From Halalkalibacter sp. APA_J-10(15) (GTDB taxonomy: Bacteria; Bacillota; Bacilli; Bacillales; Bacillaceae_D): 64,000 nucleotides of DNA. Shown here in pieces: positions 27,549 through 36,378 of this stretch. The position numbers were made by a program, and so were the translations under genes. The stretch is taken from NCBI RefSeq assembly GCF_023017105.1, contig NZ_JALKEV010000005.1, positions 124,001-188,000 of the forward strand, in the 5' to 3' direction. Every line of letters begins with the position of its first letter. The first letter of the stretch is position 1. Below the pieces are notes generated by a model. The model was given only the letters and a program-made list of their open reading frames with translations. It did not search any database and had not been told where the DNA came from.

Positions 27549-27562
27549 GGAGAGAGAAAGAG

Positions 27563-27889
27563 ATGGAATCGATTAAATCAGTAGAACAGTTTAAGGAAAT
27601 ATCAACTAAGGAGTCAGCTGTATTTGTCTTTTCAGCCGATTGGTGTCCTGATTGTAAGGTGATTGAACCTTTATTGCCACGTATTGAGGCGGATTTCCCG
27701 AGCTTCACGTTTTATTATGTTGATCGTGATGAATGTATTGACTTGTGTCAAGAATTAGACATATTAGGAATTCCGAGCTTTCTTGCATATGTGGATGGAA
27801 AAGAAGTCGAGCGCTTTGTTAGCAAGGAACGCAAAAGCGAGGAAGAAATTGTTGAATTTTTAACGAAAGCAGAAGCGCATATCGGTTGA
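27563..27889 (+). CDS. ytpP: Thioredoxin-like protein (YtpP)
   Basis: A 108-residue cytoplasmic thioredoxin-fold protein with active site Trp27-Cys28-Pro29-Asp30-Cys31 (ADWCPDCKVIEP) and the cis-proline region GIPSFLAYVDGKEV. The CPDC centre differs from the CGPC of TrxA, as in other YtpP proteins; work in Bacillus links YtpP to bacillithiol-related redox repair. Start ATG 27563 behind GGAGAGAG. A terminator follows immediately. Probably the last gene of the lipoprotein-EIIC-ytpP unit. Confidence 0.9.
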   Translation: MESIKSVEQFKEISTKESAVFVFSADWCPDCKVIEPLLPRIEADFPSFTFYYVDRDECIDLCQELDILGIPSFLAYVDGKEVERFVSKERKSEEEIVEFLTKAEAHIG

Positions 27890-27892
27890 GTT

Positions 27893-27934
27893 AAGAAGGT
27901 CACTCGTGATGAAATAAGAGTGACCTTCTTTTTA
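27893..27934 (+). terminator. Terminator after ytpP
   Basis: AAGAAGGTCACTC and GAGTGACCTTCTT form a 13-bp stem followed by TTTTTAATT, a strong intrinsic terminator. Confidence 0.92.
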
Positions 27935-28131
27935 ATTAAGAAAGAATTTATTATTTTCTTAGACATTTAATCATGATAGAGTGTGTTCCAATTCAGAATA
28001 GCTCAAGTTCTTGTGACGACAACGCGTGACGTAATTAAGAAGAGCCTTTGCTTTATACTAAGTAGAAAGGTTGCGATTCTGTTCGAAACATGATTGAATA
28101 GGAATTCAAGTGATAGTAGGAGTGATGGAAA

Positions 28132-28929
28132 ATGGAAATGAGAGAATTCCGTAAAAAGATTGAACAAATGTTAGAAAAAGACGGATGGACTCTTTTTTAT
28201 GATCATAAAGAAGCAACATTACGCATTGAAGATACAGAAATTAAAAAAGGGGTCACTTTAGCTTTAAAGCCATTGTTAGCAAAGTGGGAACGGAAGGAAT
28301 TTGATTCGATTGATGAGGTCGTTAGGTATGTAGAAGTTGGGCTTGAATCAATGCGTACAAAGCCAATGCTCGATGGAAATGAGAGAAATATCTTTCCTAT
28401 TATTCGTGCGACATCGTTCCCGACTGAGACTAAAGAAGGGCAAGTCCTTTTATTTGACGAGCATACAGCAGAGACAAGGATTTACTATGTCATTGATCTA
28501 GGAGAGTCTTATACTCTTATTCATGAGCAATTACTCGAACAAACATCGTGGACGAAAACGAAGATTAGAGAAATGGCGACATTTAACCTTCGCTCATTAG
28601 ATCAGCCTCTGAAAGAGGACGAGGTGGCAGGAAATAAGTTTTATTTTCTGCGTGCAAAGGATGGCTACGATGCCAGTAGAGTCCTTGACCAATCGTTATT
28701 GGAGAAAATGAATCGTCAAGCGGTAGGACAGTTAGGTGTTTCGATACCGCATCAGGATGTGCTTATTTTTGCTGATTTAGTAAATGAAAGAGGCTATGAT
28801 GTATTAGCACAAATTGCTTTGCAATTCTTTGGTGAAGGACGCGTCCCTGTAACAGCATTACCATTTATGTATGGAGATGGAGAGTTAGAACCGACATTTA
28901 TTTTAGCGCAGCGTAAACCAAAGTCGTGA
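28132..28929 (+). CDS. ytpQ: YtpQ, DUF1444 protein
   Basis: A conserved soluble Bacillus protein of unknown function. Landmarks recalled for the family are all present: LRIEDTEIKKGVTLALKPLLAKWE, YPIIRATSFP-type IFPIIRATSFPTETK, DEHTAETRIYYVIDLG, and VSIPHQDVLIFADLVNERGYDVLAQIA. Start ATG 28132, with AGGAG 9 bases upstream; ATG 28138 is also in frame but too far away. Length 265 aa, as expected. It lies between ytpP and sftA, as in B. subtilis. Confidence 0.9.
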   Translation: MEMREFRKKIEQMLEKDGWTLFYDHKEATLRIEDTEIKKGVTLALKPLLAKWERKEFDSIDEVVRYVEVGLESMRTKPMLDGNERNIFPIIRATSFPTETKEGQVLLFDEHTAETRIYYVIDLGESYTLIHEQLLEQTSWTKTKIREMATFNLRSLDQPLKEDEVAGNKFYFLRAKDGYDASRVLDQSLLEKMNRQAVGQLGVSIPHQDVLIFADLVNERGYDVLAQIALQFFGEGRVPVTALPFMYGDGELEPTFILAQRKPKS

Positions 28930-29017
28930 TTTTTAAAAAAACCGGAACAGGATCATTTGGACATGATATAATAAAAAACAATATATTGGTCTAAATGATA
29001 AAGTTGACCTGAATAGA

Positions 29018-29055
29018 AGAGAGGAGTTGTTCTCATTTAAAGAGCAACTCTTCTT
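29018..29055 (+). promoter_or_regulatory. Hairpin in the sftA leader
   Basis: GAGGAGTTGTTCTC and GAGCAACTCTTC pair around ATTTAAA, about 20 bases before the sftA start. It could terminate readthrough from ytpQ or modulate sftA translation. Confidence 0.45.
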
Positions 29056-29073
29056 ACATGTCATTGAAAGAAA

Positions 29074-31272
29074 GTGGTGAACAAAGTGGGCATGTTACGT
29101 CACTGGGTTAGAAAAATAAAACAATTATTTGATGAAAAAGAGCAGATGATGGAAGAAGAACAGGAGCGCCGTTCGTATCATTATTCAACAGAGCAATCAA
29201 ATAATAATGCTAGAGTAAAGTACGATTACCCTAGTAAGGGCAAATTTCGTTTTCCTGTTATTGAGGATAAAGTGCGAAAACAAACCGAAACCGTTGATAA
29301 TCATGAAGAACATTTTGTTCCTTATGAATCTCGTGAAACTCCGACTCCAAAAAATGATTATAAATGGACGATCACACCATCTCCTATATACGGTTACAAG
29401 GACCAACAGAAATCTGTTGAGCAAAGTAAAAAGGAACCGAACATTGAATTAAAGCATTCTGAACAATTAATAGAAACGAATGACCTAACCTCACGCAAAC
29501 GCGAGAAAAGGGTTGAGTCAATTGCTACGAAACAGGAGACTGTTAAACGTGAAAAAATGAATGAGTCAGCTGATGACTCTGTTCATAAAGGAATGACAGG
29601 TAAAGAAAAATTAACCGGGGATCATGAGCAAGTAAAAGATGAATGGTCGTCAGCAACGGGTAGTATGGGAGATGAAGGGAAAAGTAGAAATCATCAAGAA
29701 CGAATGCGTCGCAAGCTTGAGCAACGGACTGCAAAAACGAATCAGGAGCAAAAAGAACAAACGGTTCCTTATAATGTCATGATGTTACCAAAAGATAGAG
29801 TGACAAATAACAAAGTAGAGGAAAAGGAAAGTAAGAAGGAAGACCAGTTCATGTATACATTTCCTTCGATTCAACTCTTGCGTTTCCCTGAGAAGAAGCA
29901 AGCGGATAATCAAGAATGGCTTCATCAGCAGGCGTACATTTTAGAAGAGACGTTACATAGTTTCAATGTTGAAGCAAAGGTTGTTCATGTCACACAGGGC
30001 CCTTCTGTGACACGGTTTGAAATTCAACCTGGAAAAGGTGTGAAGGTTACGAAGGTAACAGGACTTAACGATGATATGAAGCTAGCTCTTTCTGCAAAGG
30101 ACATTCGAATTGAGGCTCCGATACCAGGGAAAAATACGATCGGAATCGAAGTTCCCAATCAGCAATCAGCTCCGGTTTTTTTAAGAGAATTGTTGCGAAG
30201 AGATTTATTTATAAGAGAAAGCTCACCATTAACGGTTGCGCTAGGTTTAGATATTTCAGGGCAACCGATTATGACGGATTTGCAAAAAATGCCTCATGGG
30301 TTAGTGGCGGGTGCCACAGGATCGGGGAAAAGTGTTTGTATTAATTCAATATTAATTAGCCTTTTATATAAAGCGACTCCTGATGAAGTCAAGCTTATGC
30401 TCATTGATCCGAAGATGGTTGAGCTAGCACCATACAATGAATTACCTCATCTCGTAACGCCAGTCATAACGGATGCGAAACAAGCAACGATTGCTTTGAA
30501 GTGGGTTGTTGAGGAAATGGAACGAAGATATGAGCTCTTTAGTCAATATGGTGTACGAGACGTGAAGAGATATAATGACTTATACTCTGAATCACCTGAC
30601 AAACCGGCACTTCCGTATATGTTGGTTGTTATTGATGAACTTGCTGATTTAATGATGGTTTCACCACAGGATGTAGAAGACTCAATTTGTCGGATTGCGC
30701 AAAAAGCGAGAGCATGTGGGATTCATTTATTACTTGCAACACAGAGGCCTTCTGTTGATGTCATTACAGGTCTTATTAAAGCAAATATCCCTACACGAAT
30801 TGCTTTTTCAGTTTCTAGTCAAACCGATTCAAGAACGATTTTAGATTCTGGTGGTGCAGAACGCTTATTAGGTCGGGGAGATATGCTTTTCTACGAAAAT
30901 GGTTCACCGAAGTCGATTCGTGTACAAGGAACCTTTGTGTCTGATGAAGAAATTGAAGAAGTTGTATCATTTGTGAAAAAGCAACGCCAGCCTGAGTATT
31001 TACTTGAACAAGAGCAATTAATGAAAGTAGCAAAAACAGATGATGTAGATGATGAATTATTTGAAGAAGCCTGCTATTATGTAGTCGAGCAAGGTGGTGC
31101 TTCGGCCTCAAGTCTACAACGAAAGTATCGAATTGGCTACAACAGAGCAGCGAGGTTAATTGATATGATGGAGGATGCTGGTATCGTATCTGAAGCAATG
31201 GGCAGTAAGCCGCGTCATATCCTTGTTGATTCGATTCAATTAGAAGAGGTCTTATATCATGAATCGACATAA
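29074..31272 (+). CDS. sftA: Septal DNA translocase SftA (YtpT), FtsK/SpoIIIE family
   Basis: An ATP-driven DNA pump that clears chromosome arms from the closing septum. It lacks membrane segments and has a long hydrophilic N-terminal linker (about residues 1-260), which distinguishes SftA from SpoIIIE. The motor starts near residue 290; Walker A is GATGSGKS near residue 412, Walker B is MLVVIDELADLMM, and ATQRPSVDVITGLIK is the FtsK sensor block. The C-terminal gamma winged helix (EEACYYVVEQGGASASSLQRKYRIGYNRAARLID) reads KOPS/SRS-like sites. Start codon uncertain: GTG 29074, GTG 29086 and ATG 29092 are all in frame with weak ribosome sites. Confidence 0.93.
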   Translation: MVNKVGMLRHWVRKIKQLFDEKEQMMEEEQERRSYHYSTEQSNNNARVKYDYPSKGKFRFPVIEDKVRKQTETVDNHEEHFVPYESRETPTPKNDYKWTITPSPIYGYKDQQKSVEQSKKEPNIELKHSEQLIETNDLTSRKREKRVESIATKQETVKREKMNESADDSVHKGMTGKEKLTGDHEQVKDEWSSATGSMGDEGKSRNHQERMRRKLEQRTAKTNQEQKEQTVPYNVMMLPKDRVTNNKVEEKESKKEDQFMYTFPSIQLLRFPEKKQADNQEWLHQQAYILEETLHSFNVEAKVVHVTQGPSVTRFEIQPGKGVKVTKVTGLNDDMKLALSAKDIRIEAPIPGKNTIGIEVPNQQSAPVFLRELLRRDLFIRESSPLTVALGLDISGQPIMTDLQKMPHGLVAGATGSGKSVCINSILISLLYKATPDEVKLMLIDPKMVELAPYNELPHLVTPVITDAKQATIALKWVVEEMERRYELFSQYGVRDVKRYNDLYSESPDKPALPYMLVVIDELADLMMVSPQDVEDSICRIAQKARACGIHLLLATQRPSVDVITGLIKANIPTRIAFSVSSQTDSRTILDSGGAERLLGRGDMLFYENGSPKSIRVQGTFVSDEEIEEVVSFVKKQRQPEYLLEQEQLMKVAKTDDVDDELFEEACYYVVEQGGASASSLQRKYRIGYNRAARLIDMMEDAGIVSEAMGSKPRHILVDSIQLEEVLYHEST

Positions 31273-31358
31273 TTATTTTGAACTTGTTTTCACGATCAAG
31301 GTTCTATATGATATATAGATATGGAGAATAGTTGAGGAATAACAAGGAGCTCAATCTT

Positions 31359-32456
31359 ATGAAAGAAATCACACTTAAACTAAATGGAGAAATTAAACGG
31401 TTAACGAATGAAACGTTTAAATTTGATGAGCGTATTAAGGATGGCTGGTTTTCCGCTGTCTATTTCTTGAAAACACGAGAAATCGTGAAAAGGTATCGCC
31501 CAGGCCGTGCCGTCACGATGCAGTTTTTTCAAAAGGAACATTCTGTTCTTTGTGGAACAGATGAAGTGATTGCATTGATTAAAACGTTTGCGAATAATCC
31601 AGAGCAATTAGAGCTTCGGTCTTTAGAAGATGGCGATAAAATAAAGCCTTATGAAACAGTGTTTACTATTACTGGTAACTATGAGGATTTTGGTTATTTA
31701 GAAGGAATCATTGATGGGATCTTTGCGAGAAGAACATCTGTGGCAACGAATGTTTATAATGTTGTCAAGGCCGCTCGTAAGTCAGGCTTTCAGAAGCCGG
31801 TTATTTTTATGGGAGATCGTGATGATCATTTCACTCAACAAGCAGGTGACGGTTATGCAGCGTTTATTGGCGGATCAAAAGCCCAAGCGACTCATGCGAT
31901 GAATGAATGGTGGGGGAAAAAAGGGATGGGGACGATGCCACATGCTCTTATACAGCTTTTTGAAGGAGATATTGTTGAGGCAACGAGAGCCTATAAAGAA
32001 ACGTATCCTGAAGATGACCTAATGGCACTTGTTGATTATAATAATGATGTTATCACGGACTCGTTAAAAGTGGCGAGAGAGTTTGGTGCTGATCTGAAAG
32101 GGGTTCGGGTTGATACTTCTGCTATGATGGTTGACCAATTTTTCTGTCGAAATCCAGAAGTGATGGGAACGTTCGATCCCAGAGGAGCCAATCCAACTCT
32201 TTTATTTGCGCTGCGTGAAGCACTAGATAAAGAAGGCTTTCAGCACGTCAAAATCATTGCAACTGGTGGATTTAATGCTGATCGTATACGAAAATACGAG
32301 GAGGCTGGTGTACCTATCGATATTTATGGAGTAGGTGGCAGCTTACTGAAGATTAATATTGGGTTTACTGGTGATAATGTGCGAATAGGTGGAGAACATG
32401 AGGCTAAGGCGGGCCGAAGATTTAGGGATAATCCACGACTAACTTTAGTTGATTAA
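31359..32456 (+). CDS. Nicotinate phosphoribosyltransferase
   Basis: Makes nicotinate mononucleotide from nicotinate and PRPP in NAD salvage. It has DGWFSAVYFLKTREIVKRYRPG near the N-terminus, GIFARRTSVATNVYNVVKAA, GGSKAQATHAMNEWWGKKGMGTMPHALIQLF (substrate His and flexible loop), then a phosphate-binding C-terminal barrel with KIIATGGFNADRIRKYEEAGVPIDIYGVGGSLL. Start ATG 31359 with AAGGAGC upstream; a TTG at 31332 is less likely. The gene sits between sftA and murC, which are adjacent in B. subtilis, so it is an insertion relative to that order. Shorter form (365 aa) of the family. Confidence 0.88.
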   Translation: MKEITLKLNGEIKRLTNETFKFDERIKDGWFSAVYFLKTREIVKRYRPGRAVTMQFFQKEHSVLCGTDEVIALIKTFANNPEQLELRSLEDGDKIKPYETVFTITGNYEDFGYLEGIIDGIFARRTSVATNVYNVVKAARKSGFQKPVIFMGDRDDHFTQQAGDGYAAFIGGSKAQATHAMNEWWGKKGMGTMPHALIQLFEGDIVEATRAYKETYPEDDLMALVDYNNDVITDSLKVAREFGADLKGVRVDTSAMMVDQFFCRNPEVMGTFDPRGANPTLLFALREALDKEGFQHVKIIATGGFNADRIRKYEEAGVPIDIYGVGGSLLKINIGFTGDNVRIGGEHEAKAGRRFRDNPRLTLVD

Positions 32457-32530
32457 GACAGGATTAGCTGTAAAGGGTCTTTTCTGACACTTTTTACATA
32501 TACTATTGGATGAAAAGAAGTGCAGCGTAA

Positions 32531-32605
32531 ATGACTGTTATTAAGCGCGTCGATTTGGAGGATGAAGTAAAGCGCGTCCATGGCGCAACAATACCATGTG
32601 AGTGA
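32531..32605 (+). CDS. Possible 24-residue leader peptide before murC
   Basis: A short open frame from ATG 32531 to TGA 32605 encodes a peptide containing [13 protein letters not shown], a small internal near-repeat matching a DNA direct repeat AAGCGCGTC. Its stop lies 1 base before the murC Shine-Dalgarno GGAGG (32607-32611). The ribosome site (AAGAAGTG) is weak. It could couple translation to murC or be chance; evidence is position and coding pattern only. Confidence 0.3.
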   Translation: MTVIKRVDLEDEVKRVHGATIPCE

Positions 32606-32618
32606 CGGAGGTCCAATT

Positions 32619-33926
32619 ATGACATATCATTTTATAGGAATAAAAGGTTCAGGTATGAGTGCACTGGCACAAGTACTACATGATATGAAGCTTTCTGTGC
32701 AAGGTTCTGATGTCGAAAAGACATTTTTTACACAAAAGCCTCTAGAACAAAAAGGAATAGCATTATTACCATTTAATCAAAGCAATATTCAACAAGGACA
32801 ACAGGTAGTCGTGTCTGCTGCTTATGGTGAAGACCATGAAGAGATGAAGAAGGCACGAGAGCTTGAATTGAATGTGCAGAAATACCCTGAGTTTCTAGGG
32901 AATTTCATTCAACAATTTACAAGTGTAGCTGTTACAGGATCGCATGGGAAAACATCAACGACAGGCTTATTATCTCATGTATTAGGCGCAGCGTTTCCTA
33001 CTTCGTATTTAATTGGGGATGGTACTGGAAAAGGCGAAGAGGATTCTCGTTATTTCGTATTCGAAGCATGTGAGTATAGAAGGCATTTTTTAAATTACAA
33101 ACCTGATTATTGTATTATGACGAATGTCGATTTTGATCATCCTGATTATTTTCAGGACGTAGATGATGTGTTCTTAGCTTTTCAGGAAATGGCGAAGCAA
33201 GTAAAGAAGGCGATTGTTGCTTGTGGTGATGATCAATATTTAGAAGGTATTCAAGCGAATGTCCCGGTCGTTTATTATGGTTTCGGTGAACAAAATGATT
33301 TTCAAGCTCGTCATGTTGAAACATCTAGTGAAGGAACTCATTTTGACGTTTATATTCGCAATCATCTTTATGGGAAATTTACGATTCATCGCTTTGGGAA
33401 TCATCATATTCTAAATACGTTAGCTGTCATTGCTCTCTGTCACTATGAAGGAGTTCCTGTCGAAGTGACAGCGGAACATATTGTAACATTCCAAGGAGTT
33501 AAAAGACGGTTTAGTGAAAAAGCAGTCGGAACACAAGTGTTGGTTGATGACTATGCTCATCACCCTACTGAAATTGCTGCAACGATTGAATCAGCGAGGC
33601 AAAAGTATCCGAAGCAAGATATTGTAGCGGTTTTCCAGCCTCATACATTTACAAGAACTGAAATGTTTTTACAAGAGTTTGCAGACTCTTTGCATGCTGC
33701 TGATTATGTGTATCTCTGTGATATATTTGGGTCTGCACGTGAACAAAACAGTACACTGTCAATTGAGGATTTGCAGAGATTAATTCCCGGTGCGCAATTA
33801 ATATCGGTAGAATCAATTGAAGTTTTACGTCAGCATGAAAGTAGTATTTTATTATTTATGGGTGCTGGGGATGTTCAGAAATTCCAAAGAGCATACGAGG
33901 ACACTTTAGGGGCTAGACATTCATAA
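32619..33926 (+). CDS. murC: UDP-N-acetylmuramate-L-alanine ligase
   Basis: The first amino-acid ligase of peptidoglycan precursor synthesis; it adds L-Ala to UDP-MurNAc using ATP. It has the N-terminal Rossmann loop [16 protein letters not shown], the ATP loop [18 protein letters not shown] near residue 105, the central [31 protein letters not shown] block, [14 protein letters not shown], and the C-terminal [15 protein letters not shown]. The start is ATG 32619 with GGAGG upstream; an in-frame ATG at 32580 would place that site inside the gene. 435 residues, normal. Confidence 0.97.
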   Translation: MTYHFIGIKGSGMSALAQVLHDMKLSVQGSDVEKTFFTQKPLEQKGIALLPFNQSNIQQGQQVVVSAAYGEDHEEMKKARELELNVQKYPEFLGNFIQQFTSVAVTGSHGKTSTTGLLSHVLGAAFPTSYLIGDGTGKGEEDSRYFVFEACEYRRHFLNYKPDYCIMTNVDFDHPDYFQDVDDVFLAFQEMAKQVKKAIVACGDDQYLEGIQANVPVVYYGFGEQNDFQARHVETSSEGTHFDVYIRNHLYGKFTIHRFGNHHILNTLAVIALCHYEGVPVEVTAEHIVTFQGVKRRFSEKAVGTQVLVDDYAHHPTEIAATIESARQKYPKQDIVAVFQPHTFTRTEMFLQEFADSLHAADYVYLCDIFGSAREQNSTLSIEDLQRLIPGAQLISVESIEVLRQHESSILLFMGAGDVQKFQRAYEDTLGARHS

Positions 33927-33966
33927 ACTTAATAGCCAATGAAGTGGAAAAGGGGTTCTGTAAAGG

Positions 33967-34013
33967 AGGGCATGGCAAAAGTTTGATTTTTCAACTTTCG
34001 CCATGCCCTTTCA
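33967..34013. terminator. Bidirectional terminator between murC and the M29 aminopeptidase
   Basis: AGGGCATGGCAAAAGTTTGA and TCAACTTTCGCCATGCCCT arms pair over about 20 positions with few mismatches, with T-rich sequence following. The layout resembles the CACTGAAAAAGT hairpin family found elsewhere in the window. Confidence 0.82.
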
Positions 34014-34080
34014 TAAATTTAGAACCACTGAAATAGTTATTTGTACTTTTTCAGTGACCTTCTACAAAGAGGAATGTCTA

Positions 34081-35196
34081 TTAAGTCAAATTCTCAGGGT
34101 TTAAAGGTTGTAATAATTTTGGAATAAATCGACCATCTTTTCGAATTAACTTCCCATCAAAATAAATCTCACCACCACCGTATTCAGGACGTTGAATCAT
34201 AACAATATCCCAATGAATAGCTGATTGGTTTCCATTAGATGCTTGTTCATAGCATTGGCCAGGTGTGAAATGAAAGCTTCCATCGATCTTTTCATCAAAG
34301 AGAATATCTTTCATAGGGTGTTGGATATACGGGTTTACTCCGATTGCAAACTCTCCGATATAACGTGCACCTTCATCTGTATTAAGTAATTGATTAAGGC
34401 GTTCACTGTCATTAGCGTGAGCCTCGATAATTTTCCCGTTCTTAAATGTAAATGAAATGTTTTCATAAGTGAATCCTTGGTAAGGTGAGGCTGTATTAAA
34501 GGTAATCGTCCCGTTGACCGATTCTCTAATCGGCGCTGTGAAAACCTCACCATCTGGAATGTTGAACGTTCCAGCACATTTAATAGCAGGGATTTGTTTG
34601 ATGGAAAAGCGTAATTCCGTCCCAGGTCCTGTAATGAATACTTCATTCGTCTCATTCATGAGTTCGACAAGTGCATCCATGGCTCGACTCATCTTTTGAT
34701 AGTCTAAGTTACATACGTTAAAGTAAAAATCTTCGAATGCCTCAGTGCTCATGTTAGCTAGTTGAGCCATTGAGAAGTTAGGGTAACGTAAGACACACCA
34801 TTTCGTTTTTGGTACACGAATTTCACGATGGACTTTTGTTCCAACTGTTTGATTATACAATGCTAATTGTTCACTTGGAATATCGCTATGCTCAGAAATG
34901 TTATCACCAGCTCTTAAACCGATATAACCATCCATATGGCTCATCATATTTGCTTCGAAGCTCGCTTGCAAAGTCAGCTGCTCTTCAGTTGCTTGCATGA
35001 GAAGTGAACGATCTACTTGATGATCTTTTAATAAGACAAAGGGATGTCCTTTTGCTTTATATACTTCTCGTACGATTGCTGTTACAAGCTCTCCTTGTAA
35101 GCCGAAATTTTCAATAAGGATACGCTCTCCTTTTTGAACATTAATGGAATATGTAACAAGGTTATGGGCTAATTGTTGAATACGAGGATCTTTCAT
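34081..35196 (-). CDS. ampS: M29-family aminopeptidase (AmpS/aminopeptidase T)
   Basis: A leaderless cytoplasmic metallopeptidase releasing N-terminal residues. Family blocks: VQKGERILIENFG, VLRYPNFSMAQLANMSTEAFEDFYFNVCNLDY, FITGPGTELRFSIKQIPAIKCAGTFNIPDGEVFTAPIRESVNG (metal-binding Glu in PDGEVFTAP), EFAIGVNPYIQHPMKDILFDEKIDGSFHFTPGQCYEQ, and SAIHWDIVMIQR (His and Asp). Start ATG 35196 behind AAAAGGAG. Full length (371 aa). Convergent with murC. Confidence 0.9.
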   Translation of the reverse strand: MKDPRIQQLAHNLVTYSINVQKGERILIENFGLQGELVTAIVREVYKAKGHPFVLLKDHQVDRSLLMQATEEQLTLQASFEANMMSHMDGYIGLRAGDNISEHSDIPSEQLALYNQTVGTKVHREIRVPKTKWCVLRYPNFSMAQLANMSTEAFEDFYFNVCNLDYQKMSRAMDALVELMNETNEVFITGPGTELRFSIKQIPAIKCAGTFNIPDGEVFTAPIRESVNGTITFNTASPYQGFTYENISFTFKNGKIIEAHANDSERLNQLLNTDEGARYIGEFAIGVNPYIQHPMKDILFDEKIDGSFHFTPGQCYEQASNGNQSAIHWDIVMIQRPEYGGGEIYFDGKLIRKDGRFIPKLLQPLNPENLT

Positions 35197-35342
35197 ACTA
35201 TTCTCCTTTTTTATGTTAGATTTATTAACATATTGCTATTCTTCTTCTATTAATTGTATCAAACTATTTAACATACAACTCCTATTTATATGTATGAACA
35301 GGAAAATAATTCATGGATTTCGAATTTATTGTTGTGATTCAT

Positions 35343-35368
35343 GTTTAGAATGTTACAATTATGGGTAT
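35343..35368 (+). promoter_or_regulatory. SigB-type promoter for ytxGH
   Basis: GTTTAG (35343-35348), 14 bases, then GGGTAT (35363-35368) closely fits the general-stress SigB pattern GTTTAA-N12-15-GGGWAW. The ytxGHJ operon of B. subtilis is SigB-dependent, which supports the call. Confidence 0.72.
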
Positions 35369-35411
35369 TAGACATTATAACAATGCATTGTACAGGAGGT
35401 GAAAGACGAAG

Positions 35412-35843
35412 GTGATCATTTTGTACATAAGCGCATTAATTGTTGCAATAGCTTTTGCAGTACTTGTTATTTATTTAGTTCGTACGTTGAAATCAGCTAA
35501 TCGCACGTTGGAGCATGTAGCAAATACTATGGCTGGAATTGAAACTCAAATGAATGGCATTACGAAAGAAACGGAAGCACTACTACAGAGAACGAATCGA
35601 TTAGCAGACGATATTCAAGGTAAGTCGAATTCGATTAACGCTGTATTTACTTCTGTGAACGAACTAGGGGATTCTGTTGGACAATTTACACATACGATTC
35701 GTCATATGTCGACGACGATTTCCAATCAAGCGAATAGGCAGTCAGATCAAGTTGCTCAAGTGATTCAATGGGGCAATGCTGCTCTTGATCTTTATACTAG
35801 ATACAAGGAAAAGAAGAGCGCGAAAAATATGAAGGAGGAATAA
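35412..35843 (+). CDS. ytxG: General stress protein YtxG, DUF948
   Basis: A 143-residue protein with one N-terminal TM helix (LYISALIVAIAFAVLVIYLV) and a long helical remainder (ANTMAGIETQMNGITKETEALLQRTNRLADDI), the DUF948 architecture of YtxG. Starts at GTG 35412 with AGGAGGTGA upstream. The stop is immediately followed by ytxH. A SigB-like promoter upstream suggests general stress induction. Molecular role unknown. Confidence 0.88.
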   Translation: MIILYISALIVAIAFAVLVIYLVRTLKSANRTLEHVANTMAGIETQMNGITKETEALLQRTNRLADDIQGKSNSINAVFTSVNELGDSVGQFTHTIRHMSTTISNQANRQSDQVAQVIQWGNAALDLYTRYKEKKSAKNMKEE

Positions 35844-35845
35844 TG

Positions 35846-36277
35846 ATGGGTGACATGAATACGAAGGATTTTTTAATTGGAACGTTAATCGGAGGAATTG
35901 TTGGGGCTTCAGCCGCTTTATTTCTTGCTCCTAAATCAGGTAAAGAATTACGTAGTGATTTAACAGAACAAGCACAATTAGCAAAAGAAAAAACAAGTCA
36001 ATTCACATCAACTGCATATGATAAAGGGAGCGAATGGGCTTCATATGCGAAGGATAAATCTTCCTCTATTGCAAAGGTCGTATCAGACCAGTCTAATCAA
36101 GTAGTAGAGAAAGTAAAGGACGTTGCCAATCAAGTTCAAAGTTCAAGAGAAGAGCTTGCAGATGATTTAAAAGAAACAGTTGAATCTGCACATGGCGAGG
36201 TCAAAGATCATGTTCAAAAAGAGGCTGCGGACGTTAAGGATAAGGTAGCGAAAGAAGTAAGCGAAGTGAAATCTTAA
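35846..36277 (+). CDS. ytxH: General stress protein YtxH
   Basis: A 143-residue protein starting with a short N-terminal glycine-rich hydrophobic segment (DFLIGTLIGGIVGASAALFLAPKSGKELR), the YtxH/YtxH-like hallmark, followed by a long coiled/late-embryogenesis-like region rich in K, E, S and Q (KEKTSQFTSTAYDKGSEW, VKDKVAKEVSEVKS). ATG 35846 sits 7 bases after AAGGAGG; ATG 35843 is equally in frame. The third B. subtilis operon gene, ytxJ, is missing here: a terminator follows directly. Confidence 0.88.
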   Translation: MGDMNTKDFLIGTLIGGIVGASAALFLAPKSGKELRSDLTEQAQLAKEKTSQFTSTAYDKGSEWASYAKDKSSSIAKVVSDQSNQVVEKVKDVANQVQSSREELADDLKETVESAHGEVKDHVQKEAADVKDKVAKEVSEVKS

Positions 36278-36282
36278 TAGTG

Positions 36283-36331
36283 AAAAAGAGGCTACGGCAA
36301 CTAATAGTTAGTTGTTTCGCAGTCTCTTTTT
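36283..36331 (+). terminator. Terminator after ytxH
   Basis: AAAAAGAGGCTACGGCAACTAA pairs imperfectly with TTAGTTGTTTCGCAGTCTCTTTTT and is followed by T residues. The opposite strand also ends in T-runs, so it may serve the converging gene as well. Confidence 0.85.
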
Positions 36332-36378
36332 TAGTTTTAATTCAACATAGAAATCGATTGAAATCGTTGTTTAATAGA

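Noticed and set aside
30815-31270. 151-codon open frame on the minus strand over sftA
   Set aside because: It is antisense to the FtsK gamma-domain coding region, has no ribosome site and no recognisable domain; sftA itself is unmistakable.
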